Below, piece by piece: positions 15,640-24,096 of a stretch of DNA of 64,000 nt. The notes under the pieces are model-generated. The model saw only the letters and a list, made by a program, of their open reading frames with translations. It was not told the DNA's origin and made no database searches. The first letter of the stretch is position 1. Every line of letters starts with the position of its first letter. The DNA comes from an uncultured Pseudoxanthomonas sp. (GTDB taxonomy: Bacteria > Pseudomonadota > Gammaproteobacteria > Xanthomonadales > Xanthomonadaceae): contig NZ_CAMPJD010000006.1 of the NCBI RefSeq assembly GCF_946886695.1, forward strand, positions 1 to 64,000, read 5' to 3'. The position numbers were made by a program, and so were the translations under genes.

Positions 15640-18477
15640 TCAGCGCAGCTTGTAGCTGAACTGCAGGAACACTTCGCGGCCGATGACGCCGGAGTAGTAG
15701 GTGCTCCAGAAGAAGGGATACGCCAGGTCCTCATCGAACAACGGCTTCTTGTCGAGCAGGTTCTGGACCTGGAACGACACGGTCGCCTTCTCCGTGATCT
15801 CCTTCGACACACCGGCATTCCAGATCACGAAGCTGCCGCCGCGGCCCTTGTCGGGATCGCCGAGGGGCAGGGAGCCAAGGCGGTAGCCGTTGACGTTGGC
15901 GGCCCAGTCGTCCAGCTTCCAGCTCGCGCTCCAGTTGAAACGGCTGCGGAAGTTCAGGGTGCGCTGGTTCACCAGATCGTCGCGGTCATCGATGATGCCG
16001 TCGCCGGGGAACAGCTCGATTTCCTTCTTGAGGACGTGGGTCCACGCGAGGTCGAAATCGAAATCGCCCAGACGGTCGGTATCGAGCCCGTACTTGAAGT
16101 TCACGTCGATGCCGCTGGTACGGCTGAGTGACTGGTTGACGGGGAAGGACCGGTACTCATCCACTTGGTTGTCGCGGAAGGGCGAGTCCGTACGGGTCAC
16201 CAGTCCGGTGAAGAACTGGCAGGCCGCGGAGTTCTGATCGACGCTGTTGCCGGCGCGGTCGGTGCCCAGCAAGCAGGACGCTTCTTCGCGGAACAGGTAG
16301 GACGTGAAGATGTCGTCCACACCACCGGTCAGTTCGATGTCATACCAGTCAGCGCTCACCGACATCTGGTCGTTGATGTCCCAGACCACGCCGAACGTCG
16401 TGGACTTGCCCTCTTCTTCTTCCAGATCGGTGCTGCCGCGGCGGATGCCCTGCACCTGGTAGGCGTAGTCAGCGTCGCCCGAGCAGGCGGTGCTCTGCGG
16501 ATTCAAACCGTCGCGTCGGCAGCGGAACTCGTCGACGATCGACGTGAAGAAGCCCGACTCGCCCGCGTACACATAGTGCATGTCGGGGGCGCGGAAGCTC
16601 GTGCCATGGCTGCCGCGGAACAACAGGCTGTCGACCGGGCGCCATTCGAGGCCGACCTGCCAGGTGATCGCGTCGTCCACGTTGGTGACGTCGTCGTACT
16701 TGTCGTAGCGACCGGCGACGCTCGCCTTCAGGCTGTCGAGAATCGGAATGCTGAACTCCAGGCCCAGCGCGTAGCGGTCGCGGTCGCCGCCGCCGCCGGT
16801 ATCGGAGTAGTTGTAGATGGGCTCGTTGCCGGTATAGCTAGGCAGCGTGCGCGGGTCCGGCGTCAGCTCGTAACTCTGGCGGGCCGCCTCGAGGACGGCA
16901 GCCGCGCCAAACGCACCGGCAGGCATTTCGAACAGGTCGCCCGAAATGGTGAAGTTCGCCTGCGTCACGTCCGACTCGGCCTTGCCGATCAGGGTGGTGT
17001 TCAGCGACTGGAAGGTTGCGGCATCGATCGGATTGAAGAAGCGCGCCTGGTTCAGTTCGTACACCGGGTAGGCATCGAAGTAGGGGTCGAAGCCCTGCTG
17101 CTCGCCCAGGAAGTACTCGGTGAGGCGATTGGCGAGGAAGCGCGGGCGCCGCGTTTCTATCTTGTACTCCGCGCGGGAGACCGTGGCATCCCAGTCGAAA
17201 CGGTCGGAGATCATCGTGCCGCGCAGACCGGCCGCGAAATCGTAAGCGCGCTCATCCGATGTCGCGCTCTGCGCACCCGGACCACCCACTTCGGCAGGCG
17301 TGAAGATGCGCTGCAGATTGACGAACGCACCGCCACCCGGACCGGTGAAATCCGACTCCAGGTTCGGATCGAAGAAGTCCGGGCTCGACCAGAACTGCGT
17401 GGAGCTCGCGTACTTGGCCTTGGAGCGCGAGGCGCTCAACTGCGCCCAGCCTTGCATGCCGCCGTCGAAGTCGAATGTGCCGTACAGATAGCCCGACTGG
17501 TTGTTGTCGGAGTTCCGGATCGCCTGGGTCGCGGGATAGCCGAAGTAGCCGCAGCGCGGGCCGGTGTATACCGCCGACGTCTCGAAGTAATACGTGTCGA
17601 ACTCGCTGAAACGGGCGCACGTCGCCTCGCCTCCGTCCGGGAAGACACGGTTGCTGTTGGCGATGTCGAACACGAGCAGACCTTCGACGGCATTCACGTC
17701 TTCCGGATTCACGCCCGGCTCGTCGAAGTAGGAGTCCATGAACTTGCGTTGCGAGGCGAAGATGGCTTCGCGCTCCACCGCCTCGAAAGCATAGATGAAG
17801 CTCCAGTTGCTGCCGGTCTTGCCGCCGATCCACTGGAAGCGGCCGGAGTCGCCGCCGCCCTGCGTGGTCGTACCGGCACGGACACTGAGCTGGTCGCCTT
17901 CGAAGTTGGTCTTCATGATGAGGTTGACGACGCCGGCGACGGCGTCCGAACCGTAGATCGCCGACGCACCGCCGGTCAGGACTTCAACGCGTTCCAGCGC
18001 GGCGGCCGGGATGTTGGCCAGGTTTACCGCGTTGGACTGCGAGTTGTAGGGCAGGGGATAGTCGGCCGCACGGCGACCATTGATCAGGATCAGCTGGTAG
18101 CCCGGTCCCAGGCCACGGAGATTCAGGAAGCTGGCGTTCGGCGTGAATCCGTTCTGGTTCAGCTCGTTCTGGATCGACGCAGTGTTCTGCGTGAGCGAAT
18201 TCAGCGCGTCGTAGACGGTGGCGAAGCCCTCGCGTTCGATCTCGGCGGCCGTGATCACGGTGACGGGCGCGGGGCCTTCCACTTCCGCGCGCTTGATGCG
18301 GGAACCGGTTACCGTCACCTTGTCCAGCGTAGCGGTGGATTGCTCGGACTCTTCCGTATCTGTGGTCGAGGCGGCGTCCTGCGCGAAAGCGCTTCCCGCG
18401 AACGGCACCACCAAGGCGGTGATCAATGCCGCGCTGAGGCGGCTGCGCTTGAGCGCATTCGTGTTACGAACTGACAT
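15640..18477 (-). CDS. TonB-dependent outer membrane receptor
   Basis: A 945-residue beta-barrel transporter. It has a signal peptide (about 10-33, ending near GSAFAQ), a Ser/Thr/Glu-rich linker, a plug domain (about 60-195) with NLRGLGPGYQLILINGRR and RVEVLTGGASAIYGSDAVAGVVN, and a C-terminal barrel ending in an aromatic-rich strand (EVFLQFSYKLR), as expected for outer membrane insertion. The substrate cannot be read from the sequence; this large subclass is abundant in Xanthomonadaceae and often imports oligosaccharides or iron chelates. No transporter partners are adjacent. A consensus Clp/CRP site and two inverted repeats lie upstream. Confidence 0.95.
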   Translation of the reverse strand: MSVRNTNALKRSRLSAALITALVVPFAGSAFAQDAASTTDTEESEQSTATLDKVTVTGSRIKRAEVEGPAPVTVITAAEIEREGFATVYDALNSLTQNTASIQNELNQNGFTPNASFLNLRGLGPGYQLILINGRRAADYPLPYNSQSNAVNLANIPAAALERVEVLTGGASAIYGSDAVAGVVNLIMKTNFEGDQLSVRAGTTTQGGGDSGRFQWIGGKTGSNWSFIYAFEAVEREAIFASQRKFMDSYFDEPGVNPEDVNAVEGLLVFDIANSNRVFPDGGEATCARFSEFDTYYFETSAVYTGPRCGYFGYPATQAIRNSDNNQSGYLYGTFDFDGGMQGWAQLSASRSKAKYASSTQFWSSPDFFDPNLESDFTGPGGGAFVNLQRIFTPAEVGGPGAQSATSDERAYDFAAGLRGTMISDRFDWDATVSRAEYKIETRRPRFLANRLTEYFLGEQQGFDPYFDAYPVYELNQARFFNPIDAATFQSLNTTLIGKAESDVTQANFTISGDLFEMPAGAFGAAAVLEAARQSYELTPDPRTLPSYTGNEPIYNYSDTGGGGDRDRYALGLEFSIPILDSLKASVAGRYDKYDDVTNVDDAITWQVGLEWRPVDSLLFRGSHGTSFRAPDMHYVYAGESGFFTSIVDEFRCRRDGLNPQSTACSGDADYAYQVQGIRRGSTDLEEEEGKSTTFGVVWDINDQMSVSADWYDIELTGGVDDIFTSYLFREEASCLLGTDRAGNSVDQNSAACQFFTGLVTRTDSPFRDNQVDEYRSFPVNQSLSRTSGIDVNFKYGLDTDRLGDFDFDLAWTHVLKKEIELFPGDGIIDDRDDLVNQRTLNFRSRFNWSASWKLDDWAANVNGYRLGSLPLGDPDKGRGGSFVIWNAGVSKEITEKATVSFQVQNLLDKKPLFDEDLAYPFFWSTYYSGVIGREVFLQFSYKLR

Positions 18478-18519
18478 GTGGTGAATCCCCTAAACTGTCA
18501 ATGTGATGCGGCCCCCACT

Positions 18520-18537
18520 GGACTGATCCGTCAGTCC
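18520..18537 (-). repeat. Perfect inverted repeat in the receptor leader
   Basis: GGACTGA-TCCG-TCAGTCC forms a perfect 7-bp hairpin about 42 bases upstream of the receptor start codon. It could be an operator or a leader hairpin of the mRNA. No match to a known binding site is claimed. Confidence 0.4.
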
Positions 18538-18568
18538 CGGCCGCACGTAAACGTCCTCGTGTCCCGAC

Positions 18569-18585
18569 GTTAACATGGGATTAAC
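18569..18585. promoter_or_regulatory. Inverted repeat GTTAA-N7-TTAAC
   Basis: A 17-bp dyad about 92 bases upstream of the TonB-dependent receptor and about 84 bases upstream of the Mrp gene. It has the size of a bacterial operator, but I cannot assign a regulator. Confidence 0.35.
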
Positions 18586-18633
18586 GCGGATGCCCATAGC
18601 ACGGAAAGATGTTACAGCCGTTACCGCTTAATG

Positions 18634-18649
18634 TGTGATCTACGTCACA
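18634..18649. promoter_or_regulatory. Consensus CRP/Clp binding site
   Basis: TGTGATCTACGTCACA fits TGTGA-N6-TCACA exactly, the consensus of E. coli CRP and of its Xanthomonas homologue Clp. It lies 19 bases before the TTG start of the Mrp-type ATPase and 156 bases before the receptor ATG. The position suggests activation of the receptor gene or direct occlusion of the ATPase promoter. Binding is inferred from the motif only. Confidence 0.6.
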
Positions 18650-18668
18650 AAATATCTCTGGAGTTGGC

Positions 18669-19721
18669 TTGGAACTGGAATACCTGTCGCAAATCTGTCT
18701 GCCTGGATTGTCTGGCAAGCTGAACGAGGGCCTCCTGTGGAAGGTCTCCCGTGGACTCTCGGGGACTGACATCTCCCTACAGGCCGGTTTCCCGCTCGAG
18801 GGATGGCGGCCGGATATCGAGTCCCGGGTGGCCGGACTCCTGGAAGCGCAGGGACAGCGGTTGGCGTCACTGTCCCTCCTCTCCCGCATCGCTTCCCATG
18901 CTGTCCAAGTCAGCCTCTCCCCCCACCCCCGCGTCCGCAACGTCATCGCGGTCGGCTCCGGCAAGGGCGGAGTGGGGAAATCCACCACGGCGGTGAACCT
19001 GGCCCTGGCGCTGGCTGCCGACGGGGCGCGGGTCGGTGTGCTGGATGCCGACGTCTATGGGCCCAGCGTGCCGGCCATGCTGGGCCTGTCGGGGCGGCCG
19101 GACAGCCCCGACAACAAATCCATCGAGCCGATGAGGGCGTTCGGGGTGGAGGCCATGTCCATCGGGCTGCTGGTGGACCAGGGCACCCCCATGATCTGGC
19201 GCGGACCGATGGCCACGTCGGCACTGATGCAGTTGTTCAACGACACGCTCTGGGGCGATCTGGACTACCTGCTGATCGACCTGCCGCCGGGCACCGGCGA
19301 CATCCAGCTGACCTTGGCGCAGAAGATCCCGGTCGCGGGGGCCGTCATCGTGACCACGCCGCAGGACATCGCGACGCTGGACGCCAAGAAGGCGCTGAAG
19401 ATGTTCGAGAAGGTCGAAGTGCCGGTGCTGGGCATCGTCGAGAACATGGCCGTCCACACCTGTTCGAACTGTGGCCACGTGGAGCACCTGTTCGGCCAGG
19501 GCGGGGGCGAGCGGATGGCGGCGCAGTATGGTGTGCCGCTGCTTGGGTCCTTGCCGCTGGACATCACTATCCGCGAGCAGGGGGATGCCGGGCATCCTGT
19601 CGTCGTGGCCGCACCGGATTCGGCTGCGGCACAGGCCTATCGGCAGACCGCGCGGGTGATGGCGGCGACGCTGGCGCTCAGGCCGCGGGCGACCGTGCCC
19701 ATCGCTTCGTCGCTGGTCTAG
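18669..19721 (+). CDS. apbC: Mrp/NBP35 family Fe-S cluster carrier ATPase
   Basis: A 350-residue ATPase that delivers iron-sulfur clusters to apoproteins. The deviant Walker A GSGKGGVGKST is at about 96-106 and the cluster-binding CSNC at C265 and C268. Residues 1-90 form an extension with the outline of the MIP18/DUF59 domain usual in Mrp proteins (HPRVRNVIAV boundary), but poorly conserved. I chose TTG 18669 because GGAG lies five bases upstream and no ATG or GTG is better placed; a shorter start nearer the P-loop cannot be excluded. A consensus Clp site sits just upstream. Confidence 0.88.
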   Translation: MELEYLSQICLPGLSGKLNEGLLWKVSRGLSGTDISLQAGFPLEGWRPDIESRVAGLLEAQGQRLASLSLLSRIASHAVQVSLSPHPRVRNVIAVGSGKGGVGKSTTAVNLALALAADGARVGVLDADVYGPSVPAMLGLSGRPDSPDNKSIEPMRAFGVEAMSIGLLVDQGTPMIWRGPMATSALMQLFNDTLWGDLDYLLIDLPPGTGDIQLTLAQKIPVAGAVIVTTPQDIATLDAKKALKMFEKVEVPVLGIVENMAVHTCSNCGHVEHLFGQGGGERMAAQYGVPLLGSLPLDITIREQGDAGHPVVVAAPDSAAAQAYRQTARVMAATLALRPRATVPIASSLV

Positions 19722-19736
19722 CGGCGAGCCGAAGAC

Positions 19737-19754
19737 GGCGGGCCGGGGCCCGCC
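19737..19754 (+). terminator. GC-rich hairpin after the Mrp ATPase gene
   Basis: A 7-bp perfect stem (GGCGGGC / GCCCGCC) begins 16 bases after the stop. It is followed by CTACAATTCC rather than a U-run, so termination would be weak. The following TACAAT may be the dcd -10 box. Confidence 0.4.
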
Positions 19755-19755
19755 C

Positions 19756-19761
19756 TACAAT
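19756..19761 (+). promoter_or_regulatory. -10 box of dcd
   Basis: TACAAT lies 59 bases before the dcd ATG, directly after the hairpin that ends the previous gene. No convincing -35 hexamer is visible. Confidence 0.35.
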
Positions 19762-19820
19762 TCCCCGTCCGCCGCGCGCACCGGTTGCGCGGCCTACCGT
19801 TCCCCCAGACCAGGAATTGC

Positions 19821-20393
19821 ATGAGCATCAAGAGCGACCGTTGGATCCGCCGCATGGCCGAACAGCAGGGCATGATCGAACCGTTCGAGCCGGGGCAGGT
19901 GAAGCAAGTCAACGGCGAGCGCATCGTCAGCTACGGCACCTCCAGCTACGGCTATGACGTGCGCTGTTCGCGCGAGTTCAAGGTGTTCACCAACATCAAC
20001 TCCACCATCGTCGACCCCAAGCACTTCGATCCGAAGAGTTTCGTGGACATCGAAGCCGACGAGTGCATCATCCCTCCCAACAGCTTTGCGCTGGCGCGCA
20101 CGGTGGAGTTCTTCCGCATCCCGCGCGACACGCTGGTGGTCTGCCTGGGCAAGAGCACCTACGCGCGCTGCGGCATCATCGTCAACGTCACCCCGCTGGA
20201 ACCGGAGTGGGAAGGCCATGTGACGCTGGAGTTCAGCAACACCACGCCGCTGCCGGCGCGCATCTACGCCAATGAAGGCGTGGCGCAGATGCTGTTCTTC
20301 CAGTCCGATGCCGACGACGTCTGCGAGACCAGCTACAAGGATCGCGGCGGCAAGTACCAGGGCCAGACCGGCGTGACGCTGCCGCGCACGTGA
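19821..20393 (+). CDS. dcd: dCTP deaminase
   Basis: A 190-residue trimeric enzyme that deaminates dCTP to dUTP, the main route to dTTP in gammaproteobacteria. The signature block runs from [18 protein letters not shown] (about residue 112) through [11 protein letters not shown], including the catalytic Glu, and the C-terminal tail [11 protein letters not shown] closes the active site. Length is as expected (E. coli 193). The ATG at 19821 gives the conserved [13 protein letters not shown] start; the frame is open further upstream without homology. Confidence 0.97.
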   Translation: MSIKSDRWIRRMAEQQGMIEPFEPGQVKQVNGERIVSYGTSSYGYDVRCSREFKVFTNINSTIVDPKHFDPKSFVDIEADECIIPPNSFALARTVEFFRIPRDTLVVCLGKSTYARCGIIVNVTPLEPEWEGHVTLEFSNTTPLPARIYANEGVAQMLFFQSDADDVCETSYKDRGGKYQGQTGVTLPRT

Positions 20394-20427
20394 CGCTACC
20401 TGTCTCATCAACGCAAGGAAGGGACCC

Positions 20428-20967
20428 ATGCAGACTCCTCCGTCCTTGCCGGAGCACGATCCCTACCGTGCGCCGGCTGCGCATCTCGCACCACCATCTA
20501 GCGAGAGCCATGAACTGGCGGATCGATGGGCACGACTGGCGGCAGTGCTGATAGACGCCGTCATCGCATTGGCCGTGACGCTGCCGCCCATGTTGATGAC
20601 CGGTTACTGGCAGGAAGCCTTCGAGGCTGGCCAGTCCGGGGGCTTCGGTTTCATGCCGTTGGGGACGATGCTGCTGTGGGCCGTCATAGGTTTCGCGCTC
20701 TTCGCCGTGATTCAGGGCTATCCGCTTCATGACAGCGGGCAGACGTGGGGCAAGAAGCTGCTGTCGATCAGGATCGTGGATCTGGCAGGACGCAAGCCGC
20801 CGTTGGTTGACTTGTTGTTGAAGCGTTACCTGCCCACGCATGCCATCGTCAACATTCCCTGCGTGGGTGGCCTGTATGCCTTGGTTGATTCTCTGATGAT
20901 CTTCCGCCAGGACCAGCGCTGCCTGCATGACCTGATTGCGGGGACGCGCGTGGTACGCGCGAACTAG
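20428..20967 (+). CDS. RDD family membrane protein
   Basis: A 179-residue protein with the RDD motif region (ELADRWARLAAVLIDAVIAL, about 31-50) and about three hydrophobic segments. The C-terminal RCLHDLIAGTRVVRA is typical of the family. RDD proteins are small inner membrane proteins of mostly unknown role, some proposed to be ion antiporters. A strong AAGGAAGGG site precedes the ATG. dcd ends 34 bases upstream, so co-transcription is possible, though no functional link is evident. Confidence 0.85.
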   Translation: MQTPPSLPEHDPYRAPAAHLAPPSSESHELADRWARLAAVLIDAVIALAVTLPPMLMTGYWQEAFEAGQSGGFGFMPLGTMLLWAVIGFALFAVIQGYPLHDSGQTWGKKLLSIRIVDLAGRKPPLVDLLLKRYLPTHAIVNIPCVGGLYALVDSLMIFRQDQRCLHDLIAGTRVVRAN

Positions 20968-20986
20968 CGACAAGACGGCGTGGGGA

Positions 20987-21640
20987 TCAGTGCTCTGCGC
21001 CGGCCGCCATGCGAACGTCCGAAGGCGTCTTCAGCGCCACTCGCACTGCCAGTTTCAGCGCGCTGGTCACCGTCTCTACCGCCAGGCTGGGCGAGCCGGC
21101 GTGCGTGGTGGCCTGGGCGGGTGAATAGGGAATGTGGATGAAGCCGGCGCGCACGCCGCGCCGGTTCCGCAGCGCGTGCATCAATCCGTAGAACACGTGG
21201 TTGCAGACATAGGTGCCCGCCGTCTGCGATACCTCCGCAGGGAGGCCCGCGACGTGCAGGGCTTCGCGCATGGCCTTGATTGGCAGCGTGGTGAAGTAGG
21301 CCGCCGGCCCGCCTGCCACCACGGGAACATCCACCGGCTGCCTGCCGGCGTTGTCGGGGATGCGTGCGTCGTCCACGTTGATCGCGACGCGTTCCAGCGA
21401 GATCTGCGCGCGCCCGCCGGCCTGGCCCACGCAGACTGCCAGCGCCGGGCGCGTTTCCCGCAGCGCGCCGCGCAGTGTCTTCAGGGCGTCTCCGAACGCA
21501 ACCGGCAATTCACGCGCCACCACGCGATGCCCGGTGATGCGCGTGCCATGCAAGGCCGCGACGGCTTGCCAGCTGGGGTTTTCCTGTTCCCCCCCGAAGG
21601 GCTGGAATCCGGTCAGCAGGATGGTGCGGGTGGTAGTCAT
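20987..21640 (-). CDS. pcp: Pyroglutamyl-peptidase I
   Basis: A 217-residue cysteine peptidase that removes N-terminal pyroglutamate from peptides. It opens with ILLTGFQPFGG, carries the nucleophile in TAGTYVCNHVFYG (about residues 140-152) and the catalytic His in GFIHIPYSP. Length matches the family. It is the last gene of a leftward operon holding two DUF969/DUF979 membrane proteins and PxpABC, which would open the released 5-oxoproline to glutamate. The gap to the DUF979 gene is 24 bases. Confidence 0.96.
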   Translation of the reverse strand: MTTTRTILLTGFQPFGGEQENPSWQAVAALHGTRITGHRVVARELPVAFGDALKTLRGALRETRPALAVCVGQAGGRAQISLERVAINVDDARIPDNAGRQPVDVPVVAGGPAAYFTTLPIKAMREALHVAGLPAEVSQTAGTYVCNHVFYGLMHALRNRRGVRAGFIHIPYSPAQATTHAGSPSLAVETVTSALKLAVRVALKTPSDVRMAAGAEH

Positions 21641-21664
21641 GTCAGAGCTCGGGAAAACGTCGCA

Positions 21665-22630
21665 TCAACGGAAACATAGCCAGGCCATCAGCAGCACGTT
21701 GGTCCCCATCAGCCACAGTCCGGTGGCGGCCTGCGCGCGGATCACGCCGTACTGGTCGTCCAGCCCCAGCAGTACCGCCGGCACGATGTTGAAGTTGGCG
21801 GCCATCGGCGTCAGCAGCGTGCCGCAGTAGCCCGTCAGCATGCCGATCGCCCCCAGGACGGCCGGGTCGGCACCATGCCGTTGCACCAGCAGCGGCAGGC
21901 CGATGCCGGCCATCATCACCGGGAACGCGGCAAACGCATTGCCCATGATCACCGTGAACACCACCATCCCCAGCGCGAAGGCCAGCAGGCAGGCGATGCG
22001 GCTGTCGGCGGGAATCACCATCGAGACCAGCGACGCCACCGCTTCGCCCACGCCACTGGCCGCGAAGACGCCACCCAGGGTTGCCAGCACCAGGGGCAGC
22101 AGCGCTGCCCAGCCCAGCGTATCCAGCAACCGCCGGCCTTCGTCCGCGGCTCGCAATGCACGCTGGCGCGTCACCACCACCGCCGCGAGCGCAGAGACCG
22201 TGCAGGCCAATGCCAGTCCGGTCAGGGTCAGGCCGGCTGAAGCGAACAGCGGTGTTCCGCCAAGCGATACATGCGGCCCGGCCAGCACCACCAGGATGGT
22301 CAGCGCGGGTATCAGCAGCGCGGGCAGGAACAGGCGATGTCCCAGCCGCAGCGCGGAGGCGAGGCGCTCGGCTTCGGGCGCTTCATCCTGCGGTTCCCGG
22401 CGCATGCGCGTGGCCAGCAGGGCGAGCGCGATGACCGCGGCACCGGCGAACTGTGCGGGCAGCGGGTCGCCGGCCTTGCTGGCGCGTAGCACGTGCCCGC
22501 CGCCCGCGAACAGCAGCGCGATCAGGCCCCAGAACGCGGCGTGCGCATACCGGTGCTGGCGGAGGTTCCGCCAGCCGGCGTAGGCGAGGAAGGCCGCCAA
22601 CAGCAGGTAGAACTGGTCAATCGACAGCAT
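21665..22630 (-). CDS. DUF979 family membrane protein
   Basis: A 321-residue, very hydrophobic protein with roughly eight to ten membrane segments, for example LLLAAFLAYAGW at the N-terminus and a glycine-rich core GNAFAAFPVMMAGIG followed by GYCGTLLTPMAANFNIVPA. It matches DUF979, which occurs next to DUF969 and pyroglutamyl peptidase in many genomes. The start at ATG 22630 overlaps the end of the DUF969 gene by 14 bases. By context the pair may transport pyroglutamate or pyroglutamyl peptides; this is inference, not demonstrated here. Confidence 0.88.
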   Translation of the reverse strand: MLSIDQFYLLLAAFLAYAGWRNLRQHRYAHAAFWGLIALLFAGGGHVLRASKAGDPLPAQFAGAAVIALALLATRMRREPQDEAPEAERLASALRLGHRLFLPALLIPALTILVVLAGPHVSLGGTPLFASAGLTLTGLALACTVSALAAVVVTRQRALRAADEGRRLLDTLGWAALLPLVLATLGGVFAASGVGEAVASLVSMVIPADSRIACLLAFALGMVVFTVIMGNAFAAFPVMMAGIGLPLLVQRHGADPAVLGAIGMLTGYCGTLLTPMAANFNIVPAVLLGLDDQYGVIRAQAATGLWLMGTNVLLMAWLCFR

Positions 22631-23318
22631 CGCTGCGCTCCGTCGCCGGCACGGCATGGTGATCCAGCCGACGCTGGAACAGCACGATCCGCACCGCGTG
22701 GATGACGAATGCGGCGATCGCCGTCGGCAGCGCCCACAACGCGATCTGCAGCGGCTCCAGCGCGATGCCGTGCTGGGCATAAAAGCCTTGGATCAGCAGC
22801 ACCGCGCCGAAGGCCAGGAACACGTCCTCGCCGAAGAACCGGCCGATGTTGTCGGTGGCGGCGGCCATCGCATGCACCCGTTGCGCTTCCTCGCGCTGCA
22901 GGGGCGCACGGGTCTTTTCCGCGGCCGATTCGGCCATGGGGGCCAGCAGCGGGCGCACGGTCTGCGCATGGCCGGCGATGTCGATCAGCCCCACCATGCT
23001 GAGTCCCTGGCGCACCAGCAGGTAACCTGCCAGCAGTCGCGACAGCGTCAGTCCGCGTAACTGCGCGATCCAGCGCAGTGCATGCTCGCGCAGGCCGGCG
23101 CGTTCCAGCAGTCCGATGGTGGGCAGGGTCAGCGCGAACATCAGCAATGCGCGATTGGAAACGAAACTTTCCCCCAGCAAGGCCAGCAGTTCGGGAATCG
23201 ACTTGCCGGCGGCAACGCCGCTGATCAGGCCCGCACTGACCACCACGATCACCGGGTTGAAGCGCAGCACGAAGCCAGCGACCACCACCGCAATGCCCAG
23301 CAATGGCCAGTAGTTCAT
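22617..23318 (-). CDS. DUF969 family membrane protein
   Basis: A 233-residue membrane protein with about five hydrophobic segments (for example WPLLGIAVVVAGFVLRFNP and ALLMFALTLPTIGLLERAG). It contains the conserved MVGLIDIAGHAQTVRPL and AATDNIGRFFGEDVFLAFGA blocks of DUF969. It overlaps pxpA by four bases upstream and the DUF979 gene by 14 bases downstream, so the two membrane proteins are translationally linked and probably act together. Likely a permease component for the pyroglutamate pathway; role inferred from neighbours. Confidence 0.88.
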   Translation of the reverse strand: MNYWPLLGIAVVVAGFVLRFNPVIVVVSAGLISGVAAGKSIPELLALLGESFVSNRALLMFALTLPTIGLLERAGLREHALRWIAQLRGLTLSRLLAGYLLVRQGLSMVGLIDIAGHAQTVRPLLAPMAESAAEKTRAPLQREEAQRVHAMAAATDNIGRFFGEDVFLAFGAVLLIQGFYAQHGIALEPLQIALWALPTAIAAFVIHAVRIVLFQRRLDHHAVPATERSDAVD

Positions 23319-24076
23319 GCGCGGCGCTCCATGCTGCGCACCGCGAAACCCGCCGCCTCAATGGCCTCGCGCAGCGCACGCGCGAAGGCCGCGGCATCGG
23401 CGCGGTCGCCATGCAGGCAGATGCTGTCGGCGCGCAGGGTTACGGCAGGTCCGGTGCGGGGTGCCACTTCGCCCTCCCGCAGCATCCGCGTGACCTGTGC
23501 CACCGATGCTTCGACGGAAGGCAGGCATGCATCGGCATGGGTGCGCGGCGTCAGGCTGCCATCGGATTCGTAACGACGCTCGGCGAAGGCTTCATGCGCC
23601 ACCTGCAGTCCCAGGCGTTCACCGGCGGCAGTGAGCCTGCTGCCGGAAAGTCCGTACAGCACCAGTCCGGGGTCATGGTCATGCACGGCCTGCGCGATGG
23701 CGCCTGCGAGTGCCGTATCCTGCGCCGCCTGGTTGTATAGCGCGCCATGGGGCTTGACGTGGTGTAGGCGCCCACCGGCGGCACGCACGAAACCATCCAG
23801 TGCCGCGATCTGGTACAGGGTGAGCGCATACGCGGCGGCGGGTTCGATCACATGCGGGATGCGGCCGAAGTTGTCCCGGTCCGCATGCGAGGGGTGCGCG
23901 CCGATCGCCACGCCGTTGGCCAGGCACAGCGCCACCGTCTTCTGCATGGTGACCGGCGACCCGGCATGGAAGCCGCAGGCGATGCTGGCCGAACTGATGA
24001 AGGGCAGGAGCGCGGCATCATCCCCGCAGTCCTCGCCCAGGTCGCAATTGAAATCGATGTCGCGCGTTGCGTGCAT
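23315..24076 (-). CDS. pxpA: 5-oxoprolinase subunit PxpA (LamB/YcsF family)
   Basis: A 253-residue subunit of the ATP-dependent bacterial 5-oxoprolinase, which hydrolyses 5-oxoproline to glutamate with PxpB and PxpC. Family blocks seen are DFNCDLGED, SSASIACGFHAG, GVAIGAHPSHADRDNFGR and HVKPHGALYNQAA. Length is typical (about 250). It lies 20 bases after pxpC and overlaps the DUF969 gene by four bases (ATGA). The subunit order here is B-C-A in the direction of transcription. Confidence 0.95.
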   Translation of the reverse strand: MHATRDIDFNCDLGEDCGDDAALLPFISSASIACGFHAGSPVTMQKTVALCLANGVAIGAHPSHADRDNFGRIPHVIEPAAAYALTLYQIAALDGFVRAAGGRLHHVKPHGALYNQAAQDTALAGAIAQAVHDHDPGLVLYGLSGSRLTAAGERLGLQVAHEAFAERRYESDGSLTPRTHADACLPSVEASVAQVTRMLREGEVAPRTGPAVTLRADSICLHGDRADAAAFARALREAIEAAGFAVRSMERRA

Positions 24077-24096
24077 GCGTTGAGCGTACCCCAGCC

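Noticed and set aside
16165..18474. 769-residue open frame opposite the TonB-dependent receptor
   Set aside because: It lies wholly within a clear receptor gene on the other strand, shows no domain and has low-complexity Arg/Val/Ala composition; a shadow.
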